Notes: a model not told the origin generated them from the sequence alone. A DNA stretch of 64,000 nt from Cinclus cinclus (GCF_963662255.1 NC_085073.1:3038001-3102000), one strand, 5' to 3'; counted from the stretch's first letter, positions 21,401 to 32,654 are shown. Translations and numbers: made by a program.

Positions 21401-24400
21401 AATTCTGCCTGTTATGAAGAGGAATCCATCCTTGTCATGCTTGCCCAGGTCCCCTGAGTGCAGCCAGCCATCCTCATCAATGGCCTCTTTGGTTTTGTCC
21501 TCCATGTTCAGGTAGCCCATGAAGATGTGCCTTCCTGAGAAGCAGATCTCCCCAATGCCATCCCTGTCTGGTTTATCAATCAGGGTGTAGCAGCCTGTCA
21601 GCTCCTTCCCACAGCTGAAACAGAGCACAGACCAAGGATTCATTTATTTTAAACTGGATTCAAGCAGAGGTTACAACAGCACCTCTCAAACTGAAGAGTT
21701 TGAATAAAGCCCCAGCAACGAGCTTCAAAGGCATCTGCTCAGGTAATGGCAGCTGCAGAAAGAGCTGTTAATGCAGAGAACAGTGCTCACACACCTGCTG
21801 CTTTGCACTCACTGTTCTCAACACCTGAGCTTTGAATAAGCTGATTTATGCCCTTGGCAGCAAACTTTCACTGTGCAGACTGAACAAGCCATTCAAAGAC
21901 ACCCTGCACCCTTCAGTTATTTGCCATTAAAGTGAAGGGTAGGTTGGAGTTACCAATTCTTCCTTCATCCCACCAGCCCCTCACTTCTTCCCCAGCTCTC
22001 ACAGAACCCAGCCAAGGTAAATTCACATATCCCTGCTGCTGCCCTTGGCAGATCTCTTCACCTGTGATGTGGCTCCCCAGTGACCTTTTAGTGTCAAGGC
22101 TCTGGAGATGAGCTGCACCAGGAGAGATGGAGGACCCCCCCCTCCCTCTGCTCCCAGGAAGGTGCTCACCTGCCGAGCTTGAACGCATGAGGTAGGGAGA
22201 TGGTGTGAGGCCCAGAGCTCTCACTCATCCCATAGAGCTCCAGCACAGGAATGTTCAGGCTCAGAAAGAACTCCAGGGTGTCTCTGGTGATGGGAGCAGC
22301 CCCCGTGTAGCACTTGGTGCAGCGGTCCAGCCCGATGGCCTTGCGCACCTTCCTGTACACCAGCTGCCTGGCCAGGCGGAAATTCACGGGCACCTCGGAG
22401 CACCTGCACCAGGAAAACGGGCACACCTAGAGCTCCTCCCCCTGCCTCCTATCTTCATCCTACTTCAGTGCATTCCATACAATAATGGATTATTTCCCCC
22501 CTCCAGCCCCACCCCCCTCAGGTCCAAGTGCCATTGGCCTGCCACATGGGATATAATCCTGGACAGAACACAAAACCTGCACAGAATAAAATCCCTGATC
22601 CGACAATGAAGTTCTCCTAAAACTCATCCCTGAAGCGTAGCTCGTAATTACCCATTCATCCTCTTGAGGTTGGTCTGCAGCCCCACTTCCTTGGCCCATG
22701 ATGCCACTCTCCTTCGGAACGCTGAGGCTTTCATGCCCACAGATTTCATTTTCTCTTCCATTTTTTCCCAGACACGAGGAACTCCCAGAAAAGCAGTCGG
22801 CCTCACTTCCCGCAGGGTCTCCACCAAGCTGCCCTGAGAGAAGCAGGATTTAATACAGTTTTTAGAAGTGATTCACTGCAGACTTCAGGTCAGTACTGAT
22901 CACTAGCAAAAACTTGGGAGTCTGCATCACTTTTGAGGAATTGTTTGCTTTTTGCAGCACCTCCAAGAGAAGTGAAGCCATGAGGCATTCCAGTGGGAAC
23001 TGGGAAGGGAGCAAAGGTCGATGCTTTCAGTGCCCATGCTGACACAAGAATCTTTACTGAGGACTCAGGTTTAGCTGGGGCCATGGTGTAATGTGGGCAG
23101 AGCAAACACAAGGCTGTTGCTCAACCAGTTTTTGATGTGGCACCAGGTGTCAGGTAAGAACTCAGCAGCTCCCAGTTTGTGACTGAGTCAAAAGCTGAAG
23201 GTCAGACTCCAGTCAAACCAACAGGGGCAGTTGTTCAGTGGGTAAAGTAAACCCAGCTAGGAAAGCTGACAGAGCCATGAGATAACAGAGCCTTGTTTCA
23301 AGAGCCCACCACAGCTCAAGCAGGTGAATGGGTGTAAGTTTATAATCTTATTTTTTTTTACCTTCAATGCATCTGGTTGGGCAAAGTGAACTTGCACACC
23401 GAAGGTCATGGCTGCCCAAATATCACACATTTGTGCAGCGATGTGGCTGAGGGGCAGGTAACTGACCACGTGCTCCTGCCTGTCGTGGGCGTCGCTCAGC
23501 GCGATGAAGCGTCCGGCCACCTTGGCTGTCCACGTCAGCTGCAACAGGAACCCACAGGGGCTTCAGAGCAGGGACAGCACAGAACACACAGGCACAACAC
23601 AGCTACAGCATCCTGGGATCTCAACAGCAGGACTTGGCATGTTCAGCTGGAGCAGAGGAGACTGAGGGGAGACCCCTCGGGGGCTGCAGCTCCTCCCGAG
23701 GGGAGGCAGAGGGGCAGGGGCTGAGCTCTGCTCTGGGACAGGGACAGGAGCCCAGCAAGGGCTGGAGCTGTGTCAGGGCTTGGGATGCAGCTCAGGGAAA
23801 GGTTCTTCTTTCCCCCGAGGGTGCTGGGCACTGCCCAGGCTCCCCAGGGAATGGTCCCGGCCCCAAGGCTGCCAGAGCTCCAGGAGCGTTTGGACACCGC
23901 TCTCAGGGATGCTCAGGGTGGGATTGTTGGGGTGTCTGGGCAGGGACAGGGGCTGCACTGATGATCCCTGAGGGTGCCTCCAGCTCAGGATGGTGTCTCT
24001 CAGCACTCCAGGGTGGCAGTTGCTGGGGTGGCACTGGGCACTCACGTTGTCATGGCTGAGCATGGCGCCCTTGGGCTGCCCCGTGGTGCCCGAGGTGTAG
24101 ATGAGGGTGCAGCACTGGTTGGGTTTCTGGGACGCGATGATCTCGTGGAGCCGTGAGTCTGGCACGTCCCTGCCCAGCTCCATGAACTCCCTCCACTGCA
24201 GACAACAGAAGAGCTCAGTCCCTTTGAAAGGTATCACCCACAGGAAAAATTAAACTCTTTGCTACACACCAAGAGAAGGAAGCTGTTCTCCCTGTCCACA
24301 CCTCTGGAAGAGGCTGGAAATGCACACAGTCACCCTGCAGTGTTTTCTGGCTGACACAGGGAGAAGCAGAAAGGACACAGACCCACCCCAGCAGCTTTAC

Positions 24401-27400
24401 AGCTCTGGAGCAACTCCTTGGAGCAACTGTGGGCCCCGAGATGTCTGGAAAAGGTCAGTAGGCTCCGAGCCCTTTTACAACAGGGATTATATCCAGGTTG
24501 CACAACAGCAGACACCTCCTGCCCACCACAGCCAATGTGAGGAGCTCAGGGGATCACAGACACTGACCCAGGCTGGTTTGGGTTGGAAGAGACCTTAAAG
24601 ACCATCTCATTCCAAGGTCCTGCCATGGACAGGGATGTCACTCACCAGATGTTAAAGGCCCCACAGCATGTGACAGGTTCTTGCAGCCATCAGCTGAACA
24701 CAACCAGGTCTTAAAAGCTGTGAAAAAGCCCAGGACTTACCGAATACAGATTTGGTCTCTTCTCTTTGATCTCCTCCCCATACTGGACAATGCCCTTCAG
24801 ATGAGGTAGTCTGTCTTCAACCTGTGTTAAGAAGGGAGATTTGTGAGGAGCATATGCTGCTTGTCCCTTTCAGGCCTCTGTAACCCCACTTAGAATACTC
24901 CTCATATTTGCTACTTTATGTAAAGCCAAGAGAATCCCATCTGTGTTCCTGAAAGAATGGGTTTGCCTCACTAGTAACAGTCATAATTTGAGCTGGGATG
25001 CTGCCAGACAACCTAGAGGGTGCTCAGTTGTTCATTTTGGCTTCTTCTGTTTTAAGCCCAAGGCTTTTAACAAGTGAAAGCACCACTTAACCTCTTGTGA
25101 GACACAGTGCCAGTGACAGCTCACCAGGCTGGAGCAGGCAGCACACCAACGAGTTCACCTCTGCTCTCAGACCCAGCACTCCCCTCAGCTAATGCCCTCT
25201 CACACCATTTTACCCACCCACATCTGTCAACAGGTTGCTGTAACCCTCAGGCTTTTAAAAACCATAATTACTTCTAAGATTTTCTGCAGCTGTTTATGGT
25301 TTTCCACCACTATAACGTTGGCACTGCAGTTCTCTGCTACATAATGACAGGCCTCAGGAGAGTTTGTAGTGTAGATCCCAACAGCAAATCCCCTGGAAAA
25401 GGGAAAAAAAAGAAACAGAAAAGCAAAACACAGTTAGAGGACAAGCGGAATTGTTGGCAAAATTCAGACCCTTCAGAGAAAAAAACTTTAAGAATATCCC
25501 ATAAAATGACAACAAAGAGGGGAGGGCTTAATTCAAAGAGGAAAGATTCTGTCCTGGGGCATGGGAAATGTCAGGAGTGGTGTAAGGGACCAAAATATCT
25601 CATGTGGAAGGCAGATATCACAATCCAGCCATGGGATTCTCTGGAATTTCCCACCATTTTTTGAATCATTGTATACATAAGAATACTTTTGGATTAACCT
25701 ACTGGTCATCTTATTTTGAGAGAAGCAGCTGGCTAAAAAAAAGTAATTTTTGCCTCATTAATTCATCATTAAATAGTTCAGTTTCTATCTACCTTCATTT
25801 AACCCAAATATAACCAACTGGGTTTGGGGGTATTTTTTGAGTTTGTTTTACCAGGGTTTTAATCAAAACCTGCTTCTCCTGTGAATACTGCAGTCACTCT
25901 CTGCCTGCCAAAACAAAATGCATGGCAAGAAACAAGAGCCTTACCCTGCAAGGATAGCTCCAATGTCAGCAATGAACCACTCTGCAGAATTAAATCCCAG
26001 GATGCCCACTCCATGGAAACGCTCCAGCCCCAGCTGTAAACAAGAGATGGCATTACAGCAGCCTGGCCTCTCTGGACAAAGCTCAGGGCTCATTGGCAGA
26101 TCTCTGCTGTGAGCACAGCACTGAGGGAAGAGTTCATGTTCTTGCACAGGGTGATTCCCACTGAAAAACTCGCCAGGATCCAAGATGGAACCACAGAAAG
26201 TTTCACATCCCTGTCCCACTGTAAGTGGGCTGGAAAAATGGGATTTGCTGAGGTCTGCCCTTGGAAAGCCTGGCTCACTGGAATTCACTAAGAGGAATAT
26301 AAACTGCAGTCCAGGGAGTTACCAGCTCCCCTTGAGCTCAGCATGAGGAGGTGAGAGGTCAAGTCAGGCAACACCTCCTGGGACATTTGGTACAAGCTGG
26401 AAATGTCAGATATCAGTAATGGCCAGAGCAACAAGTTCCAGGGCAGTCACACTTGGCTATGAAATTCGAGCTGCTCTTGGAGTCCCAGTCTTTAACACCC
26501 TCAGCCAGACTGGCTTTGTCCCAGATTGGAAGATCCCACCACAGGAGTAAAACCAGGCTGGCCTTAACTTGAAGAGATAAGACTTGATCCCAACAGTAAA
26601 AACAAGTGGTGTTGGTTTCTGTATAAGACTCCTAATCCCAGCAGCACAAGCAAAAGGCTGAGCCACCTGGGACATTTAAATCTGGTTTGTAAGCATCCCT
26701 TTAAGTTTTTTCCTTAGAAAGATGAACTTTTCCATGCCTCTGGAGAGGCAGTGTCCAGGTTTGCCATATACCTCAAACACCTCAATTTAAATGTTTCCTT
26801 TCATGTTTTTTTTCTTGGCTAAATTTGGAAGCAACTGTCAAAAAAAATTAAATACTGAGGTGTCCATAGCATATTCAGGAACTTCCCTGCCACTGTAAGA
26901 TTCACCTGCATTCAGGGATTTTGCACGTTTAAGAGAGATTTGACTGCAGCCATTCCAGCACTTAAATGAGTGAACATTAAACCTGTCTTTTTACACAGTG
27001 GTAGAAAAAGGGAAGAGAGTTTTAAATTAAAAGAAGAAATCTTTACATCAGATATTGGGAAGAAATTCTTGGCTGTAAGGGTGGGCAGGCCCTGGCACAG
27101 GTTGCCCAGGGCAGCTATGGCTGCCCCTGGATCCCTGGAAGTGTCCAAGGCCAGGCTGTACAGGGCTTGGAGCAACCTGGGACAGTGGAAGGTGTCCCTG
27201 CCATGGCAGGGGTGGCACTGGATGGGTTTTAAGGTCCCTTCCAACCCAAATCATGCCGTTTTTTTAATTTTGTCAATATGCACAGAGAGAATTCAACAAA
27301 CTCTTACCTTCAGAAAGCTTTTGGCTGCTTTCCAGCACTCATCATAGTACATCTTATATGTCAGCTTTGTCCACTGGCCATCTTTTTTGGATGCAAGGGC

Positions 27401-30265
27401 ATGAAAGTCACTGTATTTGTTCACACATTCCTGCAAGAGCTGATGCACAGTCTTTGGGGCCTCACTGCCAATGCCCTGCTCCTCCATCCTCAGCCTGACC
27501 TCTCCATCACGACGTGTCGTCCACACACTGGAGCCAGGAGGGGAGGAGGCTGCTTTGAAAGAAGTGTTCAGCATCTTAGATTTAGAAATTTCCTGCTGCC
27601 ATAACAGCAATAGAAACACAAGTCTCAAACATATGAAAGCAAATGCTGTTACACCCTCTCCCACACCCCTTTTTTGACCCTTTCTTCACGGCAATTTTGC
27701 CAGCTGACCCCCAGTATTTTAGACTAGAAGCCTCTAGAGCATTTTCAAATTTTGTTAAACATTTCCCACTTACATCCCCTCTAACCTGCTCTGCTGCCCT
27801 AAGGCTCTTGTACTGGCAAAAGTTTCCTGCATCTTATACTCTGCTGGTTTTAATTTTTTTTCTTTTAAGGAGGATTGAAAGCAGGACACTGGTACCTGGA
27901 AGATGAGCACCAGGCACTGACACTGCCTGTTTAATGCTTGAAGCACAGCTGTGCTCTACAGCCTGAGTTCCAGACACTTCTACACAAACCATCCTGCAGC
28001 CTGAGCTGCTTCTTCCATTGTCATGGTTTGACAAGTCCCTCTCTCATTGCAAAATTCCCCCAAAATTCCATCCACTCACCTTTGGGACCGAGTGAGTTCA
28101 CCTGAGATCTCTCCATCTTGGAATCTTCCCCTGGCTCACTGTTGTGTGGCTCAGCAGTTCTGTAAGGCAAAAGGAATTATCCCTGGATGAGAGTTCTGAG
28201 GGCTGCCTGCCACAGGCAGGTTTGCTCCATCCCTTAATATCACTCAGTCCTTGGATGTCAAAGTGATCCCTGATGTTCTGCAGGTGGCTTGATTAATTCA
28301 CTACCCTGCATGGCCCCAGCAATGAAACAGGTACCTCTGAGTGTGCAAGGTCTAACTGTGCTGGTTTTGAGCACATAAGTGTTGTCCTAATTGCAGCTTT
28401 CATTGCAGACAAGCTGCAGAAGAATGCATAAACATCATCCCAAAAAAAGCCATCATTTAATTCTTAAAGTCTGCTCCAGGTGCCTGAAACAAAGAGTCTG
28501 CAGCTGGGGAGAGGAGGAGGAGAAGGGGGGCAGGAAGGGACACTTGGATCTGGAACTCATCTCCTGTCTGCAATACTGGAGTCCAACAACAGGAGAGGCC
28601 CTGGGGACACTCTGGAGTCACCTCATGGGGAAACCCACAGAGATTTCCTGCAAAGAGCAGGAAATTGATTTAACAGGAAATCTTGTTCTTGGGTATTGCT
28701 ACTAAAGCCAGTGCTCCCACCAGATGCTTGGGAAGAAACAGAAACAGGCTCATCCCCATGTGCTTCAGCCATGCTCCTCCCAGCTGAGCTGTCCTTTCAC
28801 TTTCAGCCCTGCAGGAGCTGGTGAAGCACCACCTGCCTGCTTGCAAAACTGTTCTCGCTCCATCCCTTCCCAAGCTGGAATGTCTCACAGCCCTAATGAG
28901 GAGGGTAAGGGATAATCAAGTCTCATATCCCACTTGAGAGCAGGAGCTGGAAGCCAGACCCACTGAGATTTGGGAATCACACCCTCCAAGCAGGCAGCTG
29001 CTGCTTTGTCCCCTGGCCTGGGCAATGCCCTGCCAGGACCATGGGCAGAGCACTGAGGCCTGAGTTTTAGCTGATTTAAGGTTACCCTACAGAGACCCAA
29101 ACTTTCCATCCTGCCCTGCCCTACCAGCCCTTTGCCTCAGCCCATCACACAGGTGTTGTTTCTCCAGGCTGGTGTTTTCCCTTCCCCACAGCAACACCTG
29201 CAGCACCAGCCCCAGGCTCTTCCAGAAGGGCCCTGACATCACAATAACTCCAGCACTGCAGGGGCAGCTTTGGGGCAGAGAGGAGCCCTGACTCTGCCCA
29301 TCACACTCACACTGCACACAGGTGAGAGCTCCTCTGGGCCCACACAGACTGCTCAGCCTAAGCCAGGCAGGGCTCCCACCAAGTCCCACCTTTTATTTCC
29401 TTTCTATCAGGTCAGAGACAAGACAATCCAGCACAAGGCACTGTGTGAGTTTCAGGATAAGGGGGAAATCTCTTCCCTCTAATCTACATTTATTTTGAAT
29501 TTCTAGGGAACAGTCAACTATGAATGCTTTGGGCATATGAGGAGGTTTAAGGCCAGGGAAGATCTGACATGGCTGATCCCATGTCCTGTCCTAAAGCAGA
29601 ACTGCTTCTCTGAACTAATCTGTAAGCCAGCAAGCAGGGCTGAGTAAATAATTTCTTTATTTCCCCCAAGGGGATTATGAGATATTCCCACCTCCATGCT
29701 CCCTCCTCATTACTGAGAACATTTTTCAGCTCAAATTAATCCTCAGTTGCAATAGTTCTGCACCATTTCTCTACCAGCTTTTATGATCAAAGCATGCAAA
29801 TGACCCAGTAATATGAGCAGAAAAGCCCCAGCTATCTCCCTCACAGTCCATCAAGCCATCCTTTTCTCCCCCTTATGACATGTAATTCAATGCAGCCCCA
29901 AAAAATTTAGGTAAAGATGTTTTAGTCACCTAGATCCCATTATGCTGTGGTGAGATATAGACCCTAATCTCCTCTTTAGTCTGTAAATCTAAGCAGCCTC
30001 TTACCAGCAGGAGTTTGAGATCAGTGTAGGTACTGCACATGAGCTGCTCCCTGCAGAGACAGGGCTCTTCCAAAATAATTTTAATTAATTAAAGCAAGCA
30101 TGGAAAAATACAAACTATATATACAGGTCACAACAGGGGAAATAAAATCCTAGGTTAGACAAACCTGGGTGAAGGGTTGAGCAGCACATCTTCCTGTGAC
30201 ATTTCACAGTTCCCTTGAAGAGCTGAATTGCAATAAACCACGGAGACTGGTTCTGCAAGTGCCAT
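18313..30265 (-). CDS. ACSBG2: ACSBG2, bubblegum-family long-chain acyl-CoA synthetase, complete CDS in 14 exons
   Basis: An AMP-forming ligase: fatty acid + ATP + CoA gives acyl-CoA + AMP + PPi. Exons in transcript order: 30265-30165, 28159-28080, 27549-27308, 26033-25945, 25392-25272, 24821-24741, 24195-24046, 23538-23362, 22833-22652, 22403-22170, 21614-21397, 20267-20128, 19287-19041 and 18425-18313. They sum to 2,175 bases, i.e. 724 residues plus stop, with every junction in phase. Motifs: P-loop [11 protein letters not shown] (271-281), YTGAAP (440-445), YGMSESSG (465-472), GWLHSGDLG (535-543), TGRIKE (554-559), GGEN (565-568) and an A10-like PTMK lysine (~692). Human ACSBG2 is about 666 residues as I recall; the excess is mostly N-terminal, with about 12 at the C-terminus. 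The start ATG has A at -3 and G at +4. ACSBG1 is the alternative, but the MLLT1 neighbour favours ACSBG2. Confidence 0.95.
18603..18795 (+). mobile_element. Young CR1 copy 2 (more truncated)
   Basis: It starts at CACCCCGAGGGTGCTGGG and ends with the CAGGATGTTCCATAACTCT variant. It is antisense in the last ACSBG2 intron. Confidence 0.9.
19041..19287 (-). CDS. ACSBG2: ACSBG2 exon 14
   Basis: It encodes [20 protein letters not shown] to [11 protein letters not shown], the C-terminal lid domain. The borders are TCCTGCAG and CTTG|GTGAGT. Confidence 0.95.
20128..20267 (-). CDS. ACSBG2: ACSBG2 exon 13
   Basis: It encodes [20 protein letters not shown] to FLSMLLTLK, the start of the mobile C-terminal subdomain with the GGEN loop. 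The borders are TTTTCCAG and AAG|GTAATG. Confidence 0.96.
20440..20530 (+). mobile_element. CR1 LINE fragment
   Basis: GGGGATGTGGCACTTGGGG..TCAATGATCTTAAAAGGCTTTTCCAG is an older CR1 3' end. Confidence 0.65.
21190..21357 (+). mobile_element. CR1 LINE fragment
   Basis: GGAACAGGCTGCCCAGGGCA, CCATCCCTGGAGGGATTTCA and the GTGATTCCATAGTG tail identify a CR1 3' part. Confidence 0.8.
21397..21614 (-). CDS. ACSBG2: ACSBG2 exon 12 with GWLHSGDLG and the hinge arginine
   Basis: It encodes [10 protein letters not shown] to FLFITGRIK. The GWLHSGDLG motif carries the ribose-binding Asp. TGRIK carries the conserved Arg that starts the domain hinge. The borders are GTTTCAG and AAAG|GTAACA. Confidence 0.97.
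22170..22403 (-). CDS. ACSBG2: ACSBG2 exon 11 with the adenine-binding motif
   Basis: It encodes [20 protein letters not shown] to HAFKLG, including YTGAAP and YGMSESSG, the adenine-binding A5-type motif. The borders are GGTGCAG and GGCAG|GTGAGC. Confidence 0.96.
22652..22833 (-). CDS. ACSBG2: ACSBG2 exon 10
   Basis: It encodes [20 protein letters not shown], then [10 protein letters not shown] through to TNLKRMN. The conserved GVPRVWEK motif is present. The borders are TCTCTCAG and TGG|GTAATT. Confidence 0.95.
23362..23538 (-). CDS. ACSBG2: ACSBG2 exon 9
   Basis: It encodes [10 protein letters not shown] to FAQPDALK and includes [12 protein letters not shown], a highly conserved acyl-CoA synthetase stretch. 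The borders are GTTGCAG and AAG|GTAAAA. Confidence 0.96.
23640..23997 (+). mobile_element. Young CR1 copy 3
   Basis: It starts at TTCAGCTGGAGCAGAGGAG and ends about 50 bases from the donor of ACSBG2 exon 8, antisense to the gene. Confidence 0.92.
24046..24195 (-). CDS. ACSBG2: ACSBG2 exon 8 with the AMP-binding P-loop
   Basis: It encodes 50 codons from [10 protein letters not shown] and carries the signature [11 protein letters not shown], followed by AMLSHDN. This glycine-rich loop binds the ATP phosphates. The borders are GTCTGCAG and AAC|GTGAGT. Confidence 0.97.
24550..24650 (-). mobile_element. CR1 3' tail, reverse
   Basis: TTTGGGTTGGAAGAGACCTT..AAGACCATC is the reverse complement of a CR1 terminus. 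Confidence 0.75.
24741..24821 (-). CDS. ACSBG2: ACSBG2 exon 7
   Basis: It encodes [20 protein letters not shown] then KRPNLYS (27 codons, phase 0/0), between AACACAG and TCG|GTAAGT. Confidence 0.92.
25272..25392 (-). CDS. ACSBG2: ACSBG2 exon 6
   Basis: It encodes [20 protein letters not shown] to [11 protein letters not shown], between TTTTCCAG and GAA|GTAATT. Confidence 0.93.
25945..26033 (-). CDS. ACSBG2: ACSBG2 exon 5
   Basis: It encodes [20 protein letters not shown] then [10 protein letters not shown]. The human protein as I recall it reads nearly the same here. The acceptor is TTTACAG and the donor GCAGG|GTAAGG. Confidence 0.94.
26034..27307 (-). other. ACSBG2: ACSBG2 intron with an antisense CR1
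   Basis: A CR1 3' fragment occupies 27,050-27,260, opposite to the gene and ending about 50 bases from exon 4. The remainder is unique. Confidence 0.75.
27050..27260 (+). mobile_element. CR1 LINE 3' fragment
   Basis: GTGGGCAGGCCCTGGCACAG to CCCTTCCAACCCAAATCATG, antisense in an ACSBG2 intron. Confidence 0.9.
27308..27549 (-). CDS. ACSBG2: ACSBG2 exon 4, start of the conserved synthetase region
   Basis: It encodes [20 protein letters not shown] to [14 protein letters not shown] placed the acceptor at TTCAAAGCAG|CC because it alone joins the phase-1 donor of exon 3 in frame. Nearby upstream CAGs at about 27,597-27,602 would give phase 0. The donor is AAG|GTAAGA. Confidence 0.85.
28080..28159 (-). 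CDS. ACSBG2: ACSBG2 exon 3, variable N-terminal tail
   Basis: It encodes (R)[20 protein letters not shown] then NSLGPK, with acceptor CCTTACAG and donor AAAG|GTGAGT. It is hydrophilic and probably disordered. Confidence 0.8.
28160..30164 (-). other. ACSBG2: ACSBG2 second intron
   Basis: Two kilobases of unique sequence with no recognised CR1 and no gene seen. The segment 29,480-30,060 is AT-rich and repeat-free. Confidence 0.7.
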
Positions 30266-30294
30266 CCTCACGTCTGACTCACACAGCACCGTCC
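30165..30294 (-). CDS. ACSBG2: ACSBG2 exon 2 with start codon
   Basis: The acceptor is TTTTTGCAG. The 5' UTR runs 30,294-30,266, and the ATG at 30,265 lies in a strong Kozak context. It encodes [20 protein letters not shown] then [13 protein letters not shown]. The donor is CCCAG|GTTTGT, leaving phase 2. The N-terminal residues have no clear counterpart in the human protein as I recall it. Confidence 0.8.
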
Positions 30295-30876
30295 CTGCAA
30301 AAACAGGTTTGAAACATTAAAATACAGCCAAACGTCATAGAAAAGCTCCACTGACGCGAGCAAGGTGACCCCACGGAGGCACGACTCCAGCCTGCTGCAT
30401 TTCCACAAAACACAGGAAATTCTGACAGCTGGCACGCTCAAACCTCACAGCAGAACCAGCGTGACACCCACAGCTCCCCGAGAGCACCACGAGCCAAATT
30501 ATTTCAGTTCCACCCTCCCTTTGCCCCAAATGCTGTCCCAAATGCTCGGCTCGCAGTTCCCCCGACCCCTCCAGCTCACCCCGCATCGCCCGTCCCGCAG
30601 CCTCCCCTCCGCAGCCGCTCCGCACCGGCGCCGAGCCCGACGTGTAATATCCTTTATTTTTAAACTAGCGCCCAGGAGGCAGATCTGGAGCATCTTATGT
30701 CATGTGCTGCCGCCTTGCAATTGGAAGCGGCTCGTCACCCCACACTGCCGCCTCTCTTAAGGAGGCTCTGGCCCCACGCCTGCCCGCCAGCAGGTCCAGG
30801 GTACCTCTGGGGGGACACAGCCCTGGGACACCTCATATGTAGCCTGTTCACATCAAAATAAGCGGGTTTTGCAGCC

Positions 30877-30911
30877 TTTTTTTTTTTTTTTTGTGTGTGT
30901 GTGTGTGTGTG
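30877..30911. repeat. T-run followed by (GT)n
   Basis: About 16 T followed by about ten GT units, in the first intron of ACSBG2. Confidence 0.9.
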
Positions 30912-31907
30912 GCTGCCACGCTGCTTTCAGCATTTTGTCCTGGGGGATTTTTCATCACCTATACCAAGTGTTTTCTAAACGCTGATTTTATTTAAGGTTT
31001 ACACTCATCAAAAGCCTCTGATGCTTATAAGTCGCCAGGCTGAGCTTTAATTGTTTCAAGGGATTTCAAGCTGATTGGAGATGAACCCCATTATCCTTGA
31101 TCTCTCTCTAAGAAGTGGATTTTAGGCTGCTATTTTCGACCTGCATTAGAAAGACACATTTAAATCGCGTGATGTGAGGGGGATGTTCATCGCGATGAGG
31201 GACAGGAGTGAAAGAATCTTTTTAATGTCATAAATCCGACCCAGCACGCCGCAGCCTCCTGCCTCTGCCGGGAGGGGAAAGCCACGGCAGGCACAGCTCA
31301 GGGACGTCCCCTTTCCGCTTACTCATCAGCACAAGGACACGTCGCTGCTCACGCCACGCTCTGCTACAGCCTGCGAGTCACCACGCCAGAAACAGCTTAA
31401 TTCACGAGCAGCGAGAGGGGGCATGGATGGCTGCAAAAAAACCCCCAAAAATCCAGCTCTGAAGCGCCCACGTGGCTGGCAGACGCTGCCGCACACCCGT
31501 TCTGGGCTGGAACAGCAGAGTGGTTTATTGGCAGTGTGAGAAGATGGTGCTGGATCTGAAGCCCCGTGCTCAGAGCAGCCGCTGAGACCTGCCCAGCCTG
31601 GAGGAGCCCAAAGGCATCCACGGTGCCACCCGAGCTGTCCCCGCGGCCCCTCTTGCCCAAGGAAACCCCGAGCAGAGTCCAGGAGGGATGGGTGGCAGCA
31701 GCTGCCATCACTCCTGATCCCCTTTTGCAATGCTGCTCCCGCTTTCCTTCCCAGCACCCCACAACGAGGGGTTCAGGGCACCCAGCGCCCCTGAGGACAT
31801 TGCACTAATTGGGCTCTGCACTAATGACAGCGTTTCTCTTGCCAGCTGTGCATTAGTGCAGTAACGAAGTTTCAAGGGAAAGGGTGCGGTGTCCTCACTC
31901 CTGCTGT

Positions 31908-32420
31908 CAGGGAATCACAGAATCCCACAGTTGTTTGGGTTGGGAGGGACCTCAAAGCCCATCCAGTGCCACACCCTGCCACGGGCAGGGACACCTTCCA
32001 CTGTCCCAGGCTGTTCCATGCTCCATCCAACCTGGCCTTGGACACTGCCAGGGATCCAGGGAGAGCCACAGCTGCTCTGGGCACCCTGTGCCAGGGGTTC
32101 CCATCCTCCCAGGGAAGTGCTACTAACACCTGATCTAACCCTGCCCTCTGGCAGTGGAAGCCATTCGCCCTGTCCCTCCAGGCCCTTTCAGTCTCTGTGT
32201 CTCATTTTCTTGCAGGCTCCCTTCAAGCACTGGAATGCCACCATGAGGTTACCCCAAAGCTTCTCTTCTCCAGGTTGAACAGTCCCAATTCTCTCATCCT
32301 TCCCTCCCAGCAGAGTTGCTCTATCCCTTTAAGTTCCATTTCCATGGTAGGCTTTCTGCATCACCTTCAGTCACCCAAGAGGGAAAAGCTATTCCCTGTG
32401 GAGACCATACCTGAGTTCTG
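31908..32420 (-). mobile_element. CR1 LINE 3' fragment, reverse (about 0.5 kb)
   Basis: It begins AATCACAGAATCCCACAG and runs through GGACACTGCCAGGGATCCAG and CACTGGAATGCCACCATGAG. It is in the same orientation as ACSBG2. Confidence 0.9.
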
Positions 32421-32654
32421 CTCCCCTGTGCACAACCCGGGCTACACTCACACCATGAACTAAGGAGCAATCTGATTGTGCAGCTTCCCAAACAAAACAT
32501 GCCATTTTAGCCAACAAATTCAGGTTAGGAGCAAATATTCCCCAATATATACAGATCCTTCCTAGCTTTGCTCAGCACAGCAGCTTGGGCCTTCCCTCCC
32601 TGGTGCTTAGTTACAAACACAGCCACTGGAAAACACGCATGTTCCAGGGTTAGG

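Larger units (their letters stand above)
18426..22169 (-). other. ACSBG2: ACSBG2 3' introns (18,426-19,040; 19,288-20,127; 20,268-21,396; 21,615-22,169)
   Basis: A young CR1 lies at 18,603-18,795, and CR1 fragments lie at about 20,440-20,530 and 21,190-21,357, all opposite to the gene. The other sequence is unique and has no further gene. Confidence 0.75.
22834..25944 (-). other. ACSBG2: ACSBG2 middle introns
   Basis: These are the introns 22,834-23,361, 23,539-24,045, 24,196-24,740, 24,822-25,271 and 25,393-25,944. They contain a young CR1 at 23,640-23,997 and a reverse CR1 tail at 24,550-24,650. Otherwise they are unique. Confidence 0.75.

Noticed and set aside
23643..24237. A 154-residue minus frame joining synthetase sequence to [10 protein letters not shown] plus a long tail
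   Set aside because: Only residues before the donor at 24,045 are exon 8; the tail is antisense CR1 read through the intron.
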